Positions 11,756 through 22,200 of a stretch of 64,000 bases of DNA are shown in pieces (position 1 is the stretch's first letter; each line of letters starts with the position of its first letter). The DNA is taken from positions 1-64,000 of the forward strand of contig JAODUP010000119.1 of assembly GCA_025642065.1 (NCBI GenBank), in the 5' to 3' direction. A model generated the notes under the pieces. The model was not told the origin of the DNA and searched no databases. It saw only the letters and a program-made list of their open reading frames with translations. This DNA comes from Paralvinella palmiformis. Lineage: Eukaryota; Annelida; Polychaeta; Terebellida; Alvinellidae. Made by a program: the position numbers and the translations under genes.

Positions 11756-12576
11756 TTATGTTTTGCACTGTCTACAAAACCAATAAGTCGATGTTGGTGG
11801 CCTGGTCATCTTTGGCGTTGTACACCTGTAATGTAGCCATGACAAACAGCAATCACAGAATACACAATTGTCAGCCTCCTCCTCAATTCCACAATGGGTG
11901 CTCTTTCAGTGCAGAAACCATTGGTTTCACTTGTCGCCAGGCTGCTGGGGTGAACATCTCCTTCACACTGTTGATGGAGATACATTCCTCCAGAAGTGAG
12001 GATGAAAATGATACCCGAAGGTCTGTCGTCTGTAGCTTGCTGCCTTCCTGAAGTCCAGCACTGTCCCTTTCTTCACCAACCAAAGAAGTCAGCGTGACTA
12101 CAACAGATACGAAATGTATTAAATAGATAGTATCATAGGTGTATGATACTGATTTATAATAAATGTGCATGAATTTCTAAGATATATCAGATGTGTTTTA
12201 TTGTACTCTTACACATCTTCTTCTCAGCAAATGGCCTTCGGGCATATGACAACTGATTGAAACGTTGCCGCTTAAACGGCAGCCCAATCATCATCTTTTC
12301 AAGGTCTTTTGGGCGCCGTCGCTTCCTCAACGCCGGAGGCCCCTTGATGGCCGACAAAGCTGGAACACATTAACTACATTTATTAGCAATTTAGATTAGT
12401 TATAGTAATCACACACAGAAATATTCTTCATAATAAAATACCAAAATGTATGCTCAAAGTTACCACAATAGTAATGATCTTACCTGGCTCTGTACTACTT
12501 TGATGTATTTCAGCAGTCGTCACAAGTGTTCTGCTGGATGCAGCAGCTGTCACCACTGAACCACTTGCTGGCGGTG
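11756..12576 (-). pseudogene. Broken spliced gene ending in a PHD-like finger
   Basis: Three minus-strand segments join with good splice sites and matching phases: 12576-12484 (93 nt), 12359-12213 (147 nt) and 12097 onward, with cag/gtaag, cag/gtaagag and tag boundaries. The first is Ser/Thr-rich. The second holds a basic stretch (PALRKRRRPK, then GLPFKRQRF). The third stays open to a TGA at 11885-11883. One nucleotide out of frame, 11893-11756 encodes a C-terminal PHD-like module: C-D-C-C, W-L-H-Y-R-C, then W-F-C-R-Q-C. The first Cys pair is incomplete. A one-base indel at about 11893 explains the break; an unseen mini-intron is less likely. The basic stretch plus finger recalls proteins of Mutator-like transposons, but a host gene relic cannot be excluded. 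Confidence 0.55.
12402..12431. repeat. 30-bp direct repeat, copy 1
   Basis: Identical to 12627-12656. Both lie in introns or flank around exon 12484-12576 of the broken PHD-like gene, which suggests a local duplication of intron sequence. Confidence 0.85.
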
Positions 12577-12626
12577 CTGTGAAAATAAAACAAAATGTTA
12601 AATATTACGAATACATAAAGGTTACC

Positions 12627-12656
12627 ATAGTAATCACACACAGAAATATTCTTCAT
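12627..12656. repeat. 30-bp direct repeat, copy 2
   Basis: Identical to 12402-12431, 225 bp away. Confidence 0.85.
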
Positions 12657-12728
12657 TACGTGCGAGAATGGACTAAGATACGCGTCCAGTGTGTCACGAA
12701 ATACAGTAATCGTGAATCTTGACCAGGT

Positions 12729-12746
12729 TTTCGACATTGGGCGCCA
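12729..12746 (-). promoter_or_regulatory. Retrotransposon primer-binding site
   Basis: On the minus strand TGGCGCCCAATG follows the LTR end after a two-base spacer (AC). TGGCGCC is the common start of tRNA-primed sites in gypsy-like elements. It fixes the orientation: the internal region would run toward lower coordinates. Confidence 0.65.
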
Positions 12747-12748
12747 GT

Positions 12749-13199
12749 TGTTACGGAGTTTGCTTTTGCTGTTAACACGAACAATAAAGCTTTTCTCCAA
12801 TCCTTTTAATTAATAATTAACCCAATTAAAACAAATGTACAGAGTGGCACAATATATTTGATGCGCTAAATAAAGCCTCTGCCATAGTTATTTAATACTT
12901 CAGACTAGGAAAAGTACATCTTCGATTTAGTGGTAAAGTAAGCAATAGTGATTGGTAAAGTAAGCAACAGTGATTTCGACATATCGAGTGTTTCACTTGA
13001 CACCAACTAGCGAGTTAAATATGGTATTTAGTAAGCTCACTATAACTATTAATATCGCGTTAATTAAGCTAATGAGACCCTTGATATTTACTAGATATAA
13101 ATCTGTACGCCTAAAATCTTCCTAGAATGGTAATTAAACGAACTATTTCACATAATAGTGATATATATATAGAAGATAATAGAAAATTATGTTGTAACA
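12749..13199 (-). mobile_element. Long terminal repeat, 451 bp (5' LTR, minus orientation)
   Basis: The segment is bounded by perfect inverted ends TGTTAC and GTAACA with the canonical TG/CA termini, and a primer-binding site abuts its lower-coordinate end. No gag or pol follows within 5 kb in the expected direction. The partner LTR was not found, so this is an LTR plus a stub of internal sequence. Whether it belonged to the gypsy fragment at 6826-7870 is unknown. Confidence 0.6.
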
Positions 13200-13356
13200 A
13201 TGGGGTGATTCATGAAGTAGACTAGTATGCTGATACTGCTCATAATCATATTATTTGTTACTGTGACGCGCTTCAATACCCATCTGCCAATAAGACAACG
13301 TACACATACCGATATATAGTTTATCTAGCTAACTAGACAAGTAAAATTGATGAACT

Positions 13357-13742
13357 TGCTTGTTTGTTGTTCGGGGAGAATCCCCAGGCTGTCGCTTGTT
13401 TGGCACAGCCTAAGTGAAGCACTGATGCGTTGTTTTGTTGTTCGGGGAGAATCCTCAGGCTGTCGCTTATTCGGCACAGCCTCTATGTTGGAATGGTTGA
13501 GGAACTCCTCCCCCACCACTCACAGGGGAGCAGTACGGAAAGATGGAGCCGAAATACCCTGAGGGTGGTCACTGCCAGAGTTTTTTTACCTCCTCAGGGT
13601 TTTTTTTAACGTCCCCCTTTATTTTAAATAAATCAGTGGAGACGGCAGCGCCATTTAACATGGTCAGCCACGCACGATATTGTGAGCCGAGAAATTAATC
13701 TCTGAAAAAGTACCAGGGGCTTAACCGCTAGGCTACCGGAGT
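13357..13742 (-). mobile_element. tRNA-derived SINE, copy 3 (minus)
   Basis: Reverse-complement copy of the SINE at 290-580. On the minus strand an A-box-like TAGCCTAGCGG lies at 13735-13725, then the shared body, then the GC-rich tail. The tail is present twice (about 13370-13410 and 13435-13485), each holding 'ggctgtcgctt'. This copy keeps the A box, while copy 1 keeps the B box. Confidence 0.7.
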
Positions 13743-14696
13743 TCACTAAGTGATGCACTGTAGCAGCGAACGCGTATAAACAAGTTCTCTGACCGTAGAG
13801 AAAGAAAAACTGGCGAAAATCGCTAGATGGCAGCACCATAACTTATTTCGATCCTGTTCCAAAATATTATGTCATTTTTTAAATTATCCGGTTTTTTACT
13901 CTATACGAAAATAAATAGTGTATGAAAAAGTTAAATAAATATAATTACCTTAAGCAGGTTAAATAATTTGCTTTCAAAAACAAATTAATAACTTGTGTTG
14001 AATGATGCTCAACTAAACTTCTAAAGCAAAGACTGTTTATAATTAAGTTCTCTGACTAAAGTAATAATTAAGCTCGTTCCACATTATTTCTTTTGTACAA
14101 AAGTGAGTTAATAACAATAAAAATTGAAAACTTAAGTTTATAATGATGCCTTTTTTAATTCATTCTAATAATAATCCAAAAATGTAATAGATATTAAAAT
14201 AGGAACCAAAATATGAGGGATTTTTAAAATAAGTGAATTTAAAATAATGACTACATAAAATCATTGTGTTATATGTTAATTATAGCCCTATATATAGTAT
14301 TAATTATACATGTAAATTAACTTTCAGTTAATACTTTTGGAGCACCATTAATAAATTTTGTTAATTTACAAAATAGACTGGTTATAGTTTATTTGATGAA
14401 GTAAATAATTATAAATCTGAACTATACATACACAGAAATGTTTTCCACAAAATAATCGTCTAAAATTTGTATCACCTCAAACTTGGAATGAAAGTTGAAT
14501 ACGCTGTTTTAGGAGGTAGGTATAGCCATAACCTTAAAAGATCTAACACTAATGAGAAATTTTAGCTGAAACTATGACATTTTGCGTTAATTGGATGAAA
14601 CTATATATGGTTGTGTTAGTGAATAGCAACATATAAATTAGAATTGTGCATGATTTTTAAAATCTGATTAAGTAGTTATGCATTATTTGTTATACC
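13743..14696. other. Intergenic, AT-rich
   Basis: No gene recognised. A CTCF-like CGCTAGATGGCAGCACC is present at 13821-13837. Confidence 0.4.
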
Positions 14697-16426
14697 TAAA
14701 GGGACAGTCCACCCTCAGAATTAAAAAAAAAAATATGCTTAGAACAGTAACCAAAAATTCCACAATAATAATCACGAAATATACGTGATATCATAGATAT
14801 AGGGAAATAATCCAAATTACTGGAGGTCCGCCATTACGGCTGCACCGGAAGCATGATTCGAAGGCGGGAAGAAGAAAACCGAAATGCTCTGAAATGGATA
14901 GAAGATTTCCTGAGCAACAGACGACAGAGAGTCTCGGTAAATGGGTCCCTATCCCATTGGTTAGAGGTACTGAGTGGAATCCCACAGAGAAGTGTGGTTG
15001 GACCAATCTTATTCACAATCTATGTAAATGACCTACCAAAGTGTACAGGCCAGTAAACAATCAAGATGACCCTATCAGACTGCAAAGTGACTTAGAAAAA
15101 CTTTTGATGTGGGCAGACAAATGGCAACTGCAGTTCAATGCATCAAAACGCAAAGTTATGCATTACGGGAGGAGAAACAAAGACTTTGCATATACTATGA
15201 ATCCAGAGGACCCAGCCGACAAAATGGAGGTAACAACAAAAGAAAAATACCTTGGTGTGATGTTTAGCAGGGATTTAAAGTTCTCTACCCATGTAGCTAA
15301 AGCAGCCAACAAAGGAAACCAAGTTATTGGGGCAATACGACGTTCGTTCAGATATATGGAGAAAGATATGTTCACACAACTGTATAAAGCCCTAGTACGA
15401 GGCCATTTAGAGTATGTAAATAAGGTATAGAATCCAATAAATAATTAAGGGAGATCAGGATCACCTGGAAAAAAGTACAGCGTAGAGCTACAAAACTAGT
15501 AACAGAGATCAGAGATCTACCCTACCAGGATAGGTTGCGGACACTGAAACTTCCAAGTCTGAGATACAGAGGTGAACGTGGAGACATGCTGCAAACATAT
15601 AAGATCTTACACGGACTGGAGGATATGGCACCAGACAGTTTATTCCACCTGGCAGTGAAGGATACCAGTCGAGGCCACAGTATGAAACTGCAGAAACTAA
15701 GGTGTAAAACAGCTCTCCGGCAGCATTTCTTCAGTCTGAGAGTCATAGAGAATTGGAACAGCCTACCTGAAGAAGTTGTGACAGCTCCATCTCTAAATGC
15801 ATTCAAGGGAAGACTGGACCGACACTGGACAGCCCGTCACTATCTGATTTGACCACTTAAGTGCCCATATACTAAAACAAATAACTGGTATAAGTACCAA
15901 AATACCATAGATCTTACATGGTATAAAATAATAACTATAGTTAAGCAGGGCTGTAAATGTTTATACACCTAAGAAGTGCCCGATAAGGTTACAATGAGTG
16001 AGTTACAGTGAGTCACATCGTCAATCTGACGCGAATTACAGTTTCTCTTGAGCGTTAATATCTAAACCATTTTAATCATCTTCTTCTTGTCAGGTTCATT
16101 CTGGCTCAAACTAATATGGTTGTATGTCATTCATTACGTTCTAGAATAATTCTTTTGCTCACACTTGTTTACATGCTTTTGTATGGGCTCTACAGACTTC
16201 AGGTCAACCGGATGCGTTGAAGTGACGTCAGCATTCAGGAGCTTCCGGTCTCTGTCTAGCTTCAAAATGGCGGCGCCCACAGGCCATTAAAGTCGATTAA
16301 TCAGCACTTTGAACTGGATTATTTAATATGTGGGTGATCATTTACACATTTTGACATTATTTATGATAGTTGTGAGTATAGCTATATTAGTCCTCCAAAT
16401 GTTTCTGATGGTGGACTATCCCTTTA
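14697..16426. mobile_element. TIR-flanked DNA element carrying a LINE fragment
   Basis: The ends are inverted: TAAAGGGACAGTCCACC at 14697 onward against GGTGGACTATCCCTTTA ending at 16426. The match is imperfect over about 24 bp. A second inverted match lies further in: 'ggtccgccatt' plus 'caccggaagc' near 14825-14853 against 'gcttccggt' plus 'aaaatggcgg' near 16240-16273. No transposase was found and no clear target duplication flanks it, so it looks non-autonomous. The superfamily is not assigned. Confidence 0.6.
14855..15852 (+). pseudogene. CR1-like non-LTR retrotransposon RT fragment
   Basis: This is the 3' half of a reverse transcriptase ORF of the CR1/L2/Daphne kind. It begins at W-I-E-D-F-L-S-N-R, continues through G-I-P-Q-R-S-V-V-G-P-I-L-F and Y-V-N-D-L, then K-Y-L-G-V-M-F and K-A-L-V-R-G-H-L-E-Y, and ends with the typical tail V-Q-R-R-A-T-K, R-G-D-M, F-F-S-L-R-V-I and W-N-S-L-P-E-E-V, stopping at 15852. 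The catalytic F/Y-A-D-D segment is absent because a deletion joins the N-D-L-P region to the following helix near 15045. Frames change at about 15050 and after 15430. It lies wholly inside the TIR pair. Confidence 0.8.
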
Positions 16427-16429
16427 ATT

Positions 16430-16437
16430 CGCTCATA
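16430..16437. repeat. Target-site duplication, left (CGCTCATA)
   Basis: An exact match to 18010-18017 brackets the Mutator-like element; 8-9 bp duplications are usual for that superfamily. Confidence 0.8.
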
Positions 16438-16782
16438 GAATTACAGTAACCTCGGACTTCGGTAATTTCGGACTGGTAACCTCGGCCCCCTGGTAATCTC
16501 GCCCCCTCCCTATAAATGAAAGTATTATTTTGCAAATGAACATACAATCACATACGGTATTGTTTATATATTAATTTATTATGGTAATGCGGTTTACATT
16601 TTATTCATGTGAATAACTTAAGTTGAAATACAATATATTTATCTGTATTGTTATATATCTTTTACATAAATATATTAGAGTCGAGCGGTGATTTGTATTG
16701 ATATATCATATTATTTTATGACATGTAGTTTTTTATATTTTAGATCTATTTTTTTTTCCGGCAACGGAGGGTTAACAATAAT

Positions 16783-16985
16783 AATAATATACACGAGATG
16801 TATATTTTCGAAATAATTTGGTTCATTGATTGATAATACTATATAGATATTTATTTATTTATTTTCATACTCAAAATGAGGAATACCATACAATAAAATA
16901 CTAATTATAATGAACAATAAAAATAATATACACGAAATGTATATTTTCGAAATAATTTGGTTCATTGATTGATAATACTATATAG
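16783..16985. repeat. Internal duplication in the Mutator-like element
   Basis: The 64 bp at 16783-16846 recur at 16922-16985 with one difference, an offset of 139 bp. The following 'ctcaaaatgaggaa' block also recurs. Confidence 0.85.
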
Positions 16986-16996
16986 AATTTTTTTAA

Positions 16997-17361
16997 TTAT
17001 ATATTTCTTTTCACCCTCAAAATGAGGAAAACATTCCACAAACTGTAATTAAACTTGCACAGGTCCATATAGTGGGAGAATGCACGTAGAAGTTGAAATG
17101 CACTGCGAATGCCATGTTCGTATTCTCCCCAATATTTGAAAATTCTCTTCTGGAATTTCTGATATTTCCTTTCTTGGTGACGCTTGAGTTTTTCTTCACT
17201 CACCAGTCGGACTTGGAGATGTACCAGTCTTGCCTCGTCATGGAGCAGTGTGATCAGCATGTAAAATGGCATGTGATGACGCCCACGCTTATTTAGCCTG
17301 TGCCACCCCTCGACGTCGTTATTGGTACGGATACCGAGTCCGTACATACTCCAGGCTGATG
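16997..17361 (-). pseudogene. MULE transposase C-terminal fragment
   Basis: The minus-strand frame reads P-S-A-W-S-M-Y-G-L-G then RTNNDVEGWHRLN, then F-Y-M-L-I-T-L-L-H-D-E-A. This is the conserved C-terminal part of Mutator-like transposases found in many invertebrate genomes. An in-frame TGA lies just upstream of the P-S-A-W motif and the DDE catalytic region is not present, so it is a relic. Confidence 0.7.
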
Positions 17362-18009
17362 GGGGTCACACAATGCTGACAATCCACGTTTTCCTCATGT
17401 ATTCCATGAGGAATCTTAGGATCTCGGTACTAGCCTCTCCTTCCAACTGACCAATGCCGTGATGTGGTGTGTCGGCAAGAAACATAGAGCCATCAGTTTT
17501 CTTATGTATTTAAATGTCCCATCATCAGTTTGATCTGCCTGAGGGTATATTTGCCGAGAGATACCAGTGTTGCAGATCCGGTGAATGCCGTGTACTGTTC
17601 TTCGTAATTGTTATTATGCAAGTATTAATGTTCTTCGTACCCGTTTTTAATAAACGAAGTAAGTGTGTATGACGTAACAACCGCATGATTTGTGTTTCTC
17701 TGAGCTTACAAGTTTGTACTAAAGAATATACGCAAACACGAACACATACACAACATGGTATATTTAAATTCACAAACATTTCACTGGCAATGTATGCATA
17801 ATACATAAATCAGAACACCACGTAATTAAACATATTTTTTTATTAGCATATATTGTCCTCACTATCCACATATCCCTATTATATACTAACATATTAGGCA
17901 AGCTACAAGTCAGAAATAACTATAAATGTCTAGGGGCCGAGATTACTTTAATTCACCGGGGCCGAGGTTACCAGCCCGAAATTACAGAAGTCCGAGGTTA
18001 TCACTGACC

Positions 18010-18017
18010 CGCTCATA
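18010..18017. repeat. Target-site duplication, right (CGCTCATA)
   Basis: Exact copy of 16430-16437. Confidence 0.8.
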
Positions 18018-18299
18018 TTCTAGAAATACAAAATGTTAACCTCTCTGGGTGTGTGTGTGCACGCTATTTGTTTAATTTAGTGTATACCAGAAGAAGAATT
18101 TTGAACGTGTATTAGTTTAATTTGACGAAATGTTATAAATGTATGAATTTCAATAAATTAATTAATTATAATCGAACTTAAGAAAGCGGACAATCACCTG
18201 CAACATTTTGGACCTGTATGCAATCCTTTAAATGTGGCCTTCACCTTTACCACTACGCAGAATTTTTACTTTGTAAAATACTCTATCTTCTAACAGTTT

Positions 18300-18382
18300 T
18301 CGCTTTCAAAATGTCGGTATTATCCTAACAGCTCTCGATTCATCGACATTCAGGATTTATTATCCATCAACTTCAGTAATAA
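18300..18382 (+). promoter_or_regulatory. Possible mitofusin 5' UTR exon
   Basis: The first coding exon starts with a splice acceptor, so a non-coding exon must lie upstream. The nearest good donor is AA/GTAAGTTT at 18382/18383, preceded by more mixed-composition sequence. Only the donor is visible; the transcription start is a guess. Confidence 0.25.
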
Positions 18383-19054
18383 GTAAGTTTATGTGATGGG
18401 AAAGTGTTTCCTTTAAAAAATATTTTCCCGGCGTGTTTGACAGTTTGTCCTTCAGTATTCAGCATGCTTGAATAGGATTGAACGATTGAGGTGCATTTGT
18501 TTCATGAATATCGGGTATAGGCTAGTTTTCATATGAACATTATTAAATATCAGTGAAAGTATTCGATCTTGAATATAAATAATGCATGTATAGTAAAATA
18601 AATGTTTGTCATGAACATTTACTGGGCCATGGCCATGTGACCATGTCCCATCCATTTATAGCAGGCCGATAATACAATGATAGTGTTGTTTATGTCACAT
18701 GTGATTTATTGCCTTGTGTATTCAATGTAAGTTTCTCTTTAGTAGTTAGTTTCAGTTGTATTTTTGCTTTACTTATAAGCCAAATAAGGTGACTAGACTC
18801 TACTACACATGATTTACCTTTTGACGGTAAATTTAATAACACGTTGTAGACTATCTAGGATAAATAATAACCAGGTAAAATAGTATGGAGTCTCCCTGAG
18901 TTAATATATTAAAATGTGTCATATTTTTTTAGTAACTATTGTATGTTAAATATGGTAATGTTTTTGTAATTTGAATTGTGTGCATAATATATGTGTATGT
19001 GTGTTTGCCAGACAAGGTTTTTAAAAGATAGATAAACTTGGGATTTATTTCCAG

Positions 19055-19269
19055 TGATTCATGCATGATGTCTGGCCGTATAACACCTATAATAGCAATG
19101 GATAGTGGCCCCACTTCATTTACGTCTGCTGGGCCAACCAGAAAACTGGCGAATGGTCGGCAGTCACCAACATCTCCATTGAAACTCTTTGGACAGGCGA
19201 AGAAGAAAATAAATGACATATTTGTGGAAATATCTTCTTATGTTACAGAAAGTGGAGAATTTCTTGAAG
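19055..19269 (+). CDS. Mfn: Mitofusin exon 1 (first coding)
   Basis: Acceptor tttccag before 19055 and donor gtattt at 19270, ending in phase 1. Two adjacent ATGs (19065, 19068) are in frame; the second has A at -3. An out-of-frame ATG at 19061 opens a 14-codon uORF that overlaps the start. It encodes residues 1-68, including the conserved basic [16 protein letters not shown] stretch ahead of the GTPase domain. Confidence 0.9.
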
Positions 19270-22200
19270 GTATTTTTAATCTTTCTCATATGTTATATAT
19301 AGATATGTGTGTGTGTTAAAATAAAACTACGTGATCACTTTATTTGAGGATTGGGTTAAACTAATTTTCAGGCATAATTCGCCACTGATTGATTAAATGA
19401 AATAGACAAAATGTTAAATAATAATATAATAATAATGGCCAGAATGGCAGTTTTTTTTATGTGGCTGGCAACCTCAAATGAGGGCGACACAAATGGTCTG
19501 TAATTTACAGCTTCCCCTCAGAGACTAATTCTAAGTAAATTTAGAATAAATGGCATGTTCGGTGGAGAAAATCTAGAACATTTGGACCAGTCAAAAGCCT
19601 TGTTTCCATGCTTCATTTATATATTCAGTATGAACATTTTTTATTAGAAAAACCAGTGAAAAAACACTTAAAGAAGATACTTATAAATATAACATAATAT
19701 TAATAATGATGTCAATAATTTATATTTCTGCAATAAGTAATTGCATTTACTTTTTAGCTGACGATTTCACAAGCAAAATAGGCAACAAGTGTTCTCAGGC
19801 TATGACTTAGTCCAAGTGGTTCTGTTTCTATGAAATGCATTGGAATTAGCCACTCACATCCAGGCTGTGTTTGAATTAGATAACTCCAAGTCCATATTAA
19901 ATCATGAATGATATCGATGGAACAGTTTAAGTCAATCCTTATGTAATACATAATTGTATAATAACACTTCTTTTATTAATATTTCGATTGATACTAAATA
20001 TTTATAACCTTTTTTACACATTTTTATCTTTTATTGCAACCCAAATTATCCCCTATAAAGTAATATGACATATCTGAGAGTCATATCACTTAAGCCCTGA
20101 ATGGTCTGAGTGGAGGTAATACTGTTAAATCCGATCTAGCAAATAATAAGCCAGCAGTTAGAAATAGAAGTCAAACTAAATGTCCAGCTTCATCAAATTT
20201 AATATTTGTTGGCATTCAGCCGTAGAATGTTTAGCAATAAAGTGTGAGTGTGATCTGATGACCAACTGTGTAAAATATATGTGTCTAGTGTACTGTAAAA
20301 TAATTGAATGTATTAGTATTACCGTATTTTGTGATTAGTGATTATTGTATATGCTCATATACTGTTGAAGGAACAAGTATAGAACATAAATAGGAAAAAG
20401 GTTTTTTGCATTATACAAGATTAACACACAAAGGGAACAATTATTGATGGGTGATAGTGGAAGGTAAAATTTATCATACATGATTAGTATATCCTAATAA
20501 TGATATAATCATTGTGGTAGGTGTTATATGAAAAGTTCTTTTGGTATATTGTTATTAATTAATATTTTGATATGATTTGGGGAAAGAGAGGAAACAGGCA
20601 TTTTTTTGTCAACAATTGGTTCTGTGATGAATAGTGGTTTGCTTCTCATTTTATACATCATGGGTTTGATGCAATTTCATCTTATATGGTAGGTTGACTT
20701 GTACATGGGTTATATACAGTAATCATTATCACTACTCCCTCACATTAATGATTAAGTAAAAAAACATGTGGGATTTTGTATGTGTCTGTATATATATATA
20801 TATTTTCAGCTTCAAATAAACCAGAGTCAGATTTATTGAGTGCTGATGATGCCGATAAGGTGAAGCAGTTCTTTGATAAAGTGAATGGAATACGTGAGAT
20901 TTTAACAAGAGACAGAATGAAAGTAGCATTCTTTGGCAGGTTTGTGGGTTTTTTAATTGGATTAAAGACAAATTAACATAATCTTTAATCATTTTCCTAC
21001 ATTGTCAATGTTTATGAGGAAGAAAACTTAAAAATTAATGGACAGTTTTTTTCTGTGTATAGGCAGGCACCTGTAAAGTTAAAATTTTCTTAGACCATGT
21101 TTAACACATGAATTTATGTTTACTTCTTTAAGTTTTAGTTTTTAAATAATGTTTTGTAATTTCCCTACAACATATTACTTTTCTTGCAGCTTGACCGGTA
21201 TTCGTCTGTTATACATTATACTTTTTTTTATAGCATGTTCTTTACTTTGATTATATTGTTAGTTTCCATTGTGAAATTTCTACAATATACAGTGTGAGCA
21301 TTAAAAAAAGTCATGCTCTAAATAGTATGTGCATTCCTAAACCAGCACCTTCAAAAAGTGATATATGTTGTCCAATAGGTACTTTGAGGTACTATCTGTA
21401 ATTAATTTAAATGAACTGAAGTAATCACTGTAGGGTGTGAAATAATCTAAAAATTGGTTTCAGCCAGCAAGATTGATATCATTATCAGTGTGATAGTCCA
21501 GAAATTTTATTTATGTTGGACATAATACAGTTACCAGGGCATGTCTATTTGCTAACAGGTAGCATAGATGGCTACAAATCTGTAGCACCTGAATTCAAAA
21601 CCAAGCCCAGAAGGTTGTTTTCCTTTTTTACTCCACACTTGGACATGATTCAACTTCAAGCTGTTTAGCCTAAGGGTTACCATAAAACAACAACCTTTAA
21701 AAAATTTCACACTTACCAGTTTGTTGGTGCTTTTTCTGCCACACGATGCCATACATACTTTGGCAGTAGCAGCAAATAAACGCCGACTGATTGATAGCAG
21801 AAGGTTGATGTACACCTCCGTCTATATATTAGTATCTTAATGCGCACTTTAATCTGTGTATTCACATTTTGTATGGTGCATAGTCCCCTTCACAATTCTA
21901 GAATACACATACTACTCATAGACATTCAGGCAGTAAATTTCCTATTAGTTAAATATTCTTTTGAGTGTATATTCCTTTATCTATTCTGGAACTTATGGTG
22001 TACAACGTCCATACTGCTAATAGGAGTCTGCTACTAATAATACATTTTTTCTTAATAGAAATGGTGATGAAATAACCTTTGTTTAGCTTCTGTGTAATCA
22101 GTGCTGTTAAAATTTATTTTAGATTAATGTAAGCACAAGCAGTAAGTGAATTATGGTTTTAATTTGAAAGGAAAAGTGGTGGTTGGTCAGATATCAAATA

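Larger units (their letters stand above)
16438..18009. mobile_element. Mutator-like DNA transposon, 1572 bp
   Basis: Long imperfect terminal inverted repeats of about 75 bp share 'taacctcggacttc', 'gtaatttcgg', 'ctggtaacctcggcccc' and a 'taatctcg' block. The left one is at about 16438-16512 and the right at about 17932-18009, and an exact 8-bp direct repeat flanks them. The interior holds a transposase remnant on the minus strand and a 139-bp internal tandem duplication. Long TIRs, 8-9 bp target duplication and the RTNNDVEGWH motif together support a MULE. Confidence 0.8.
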
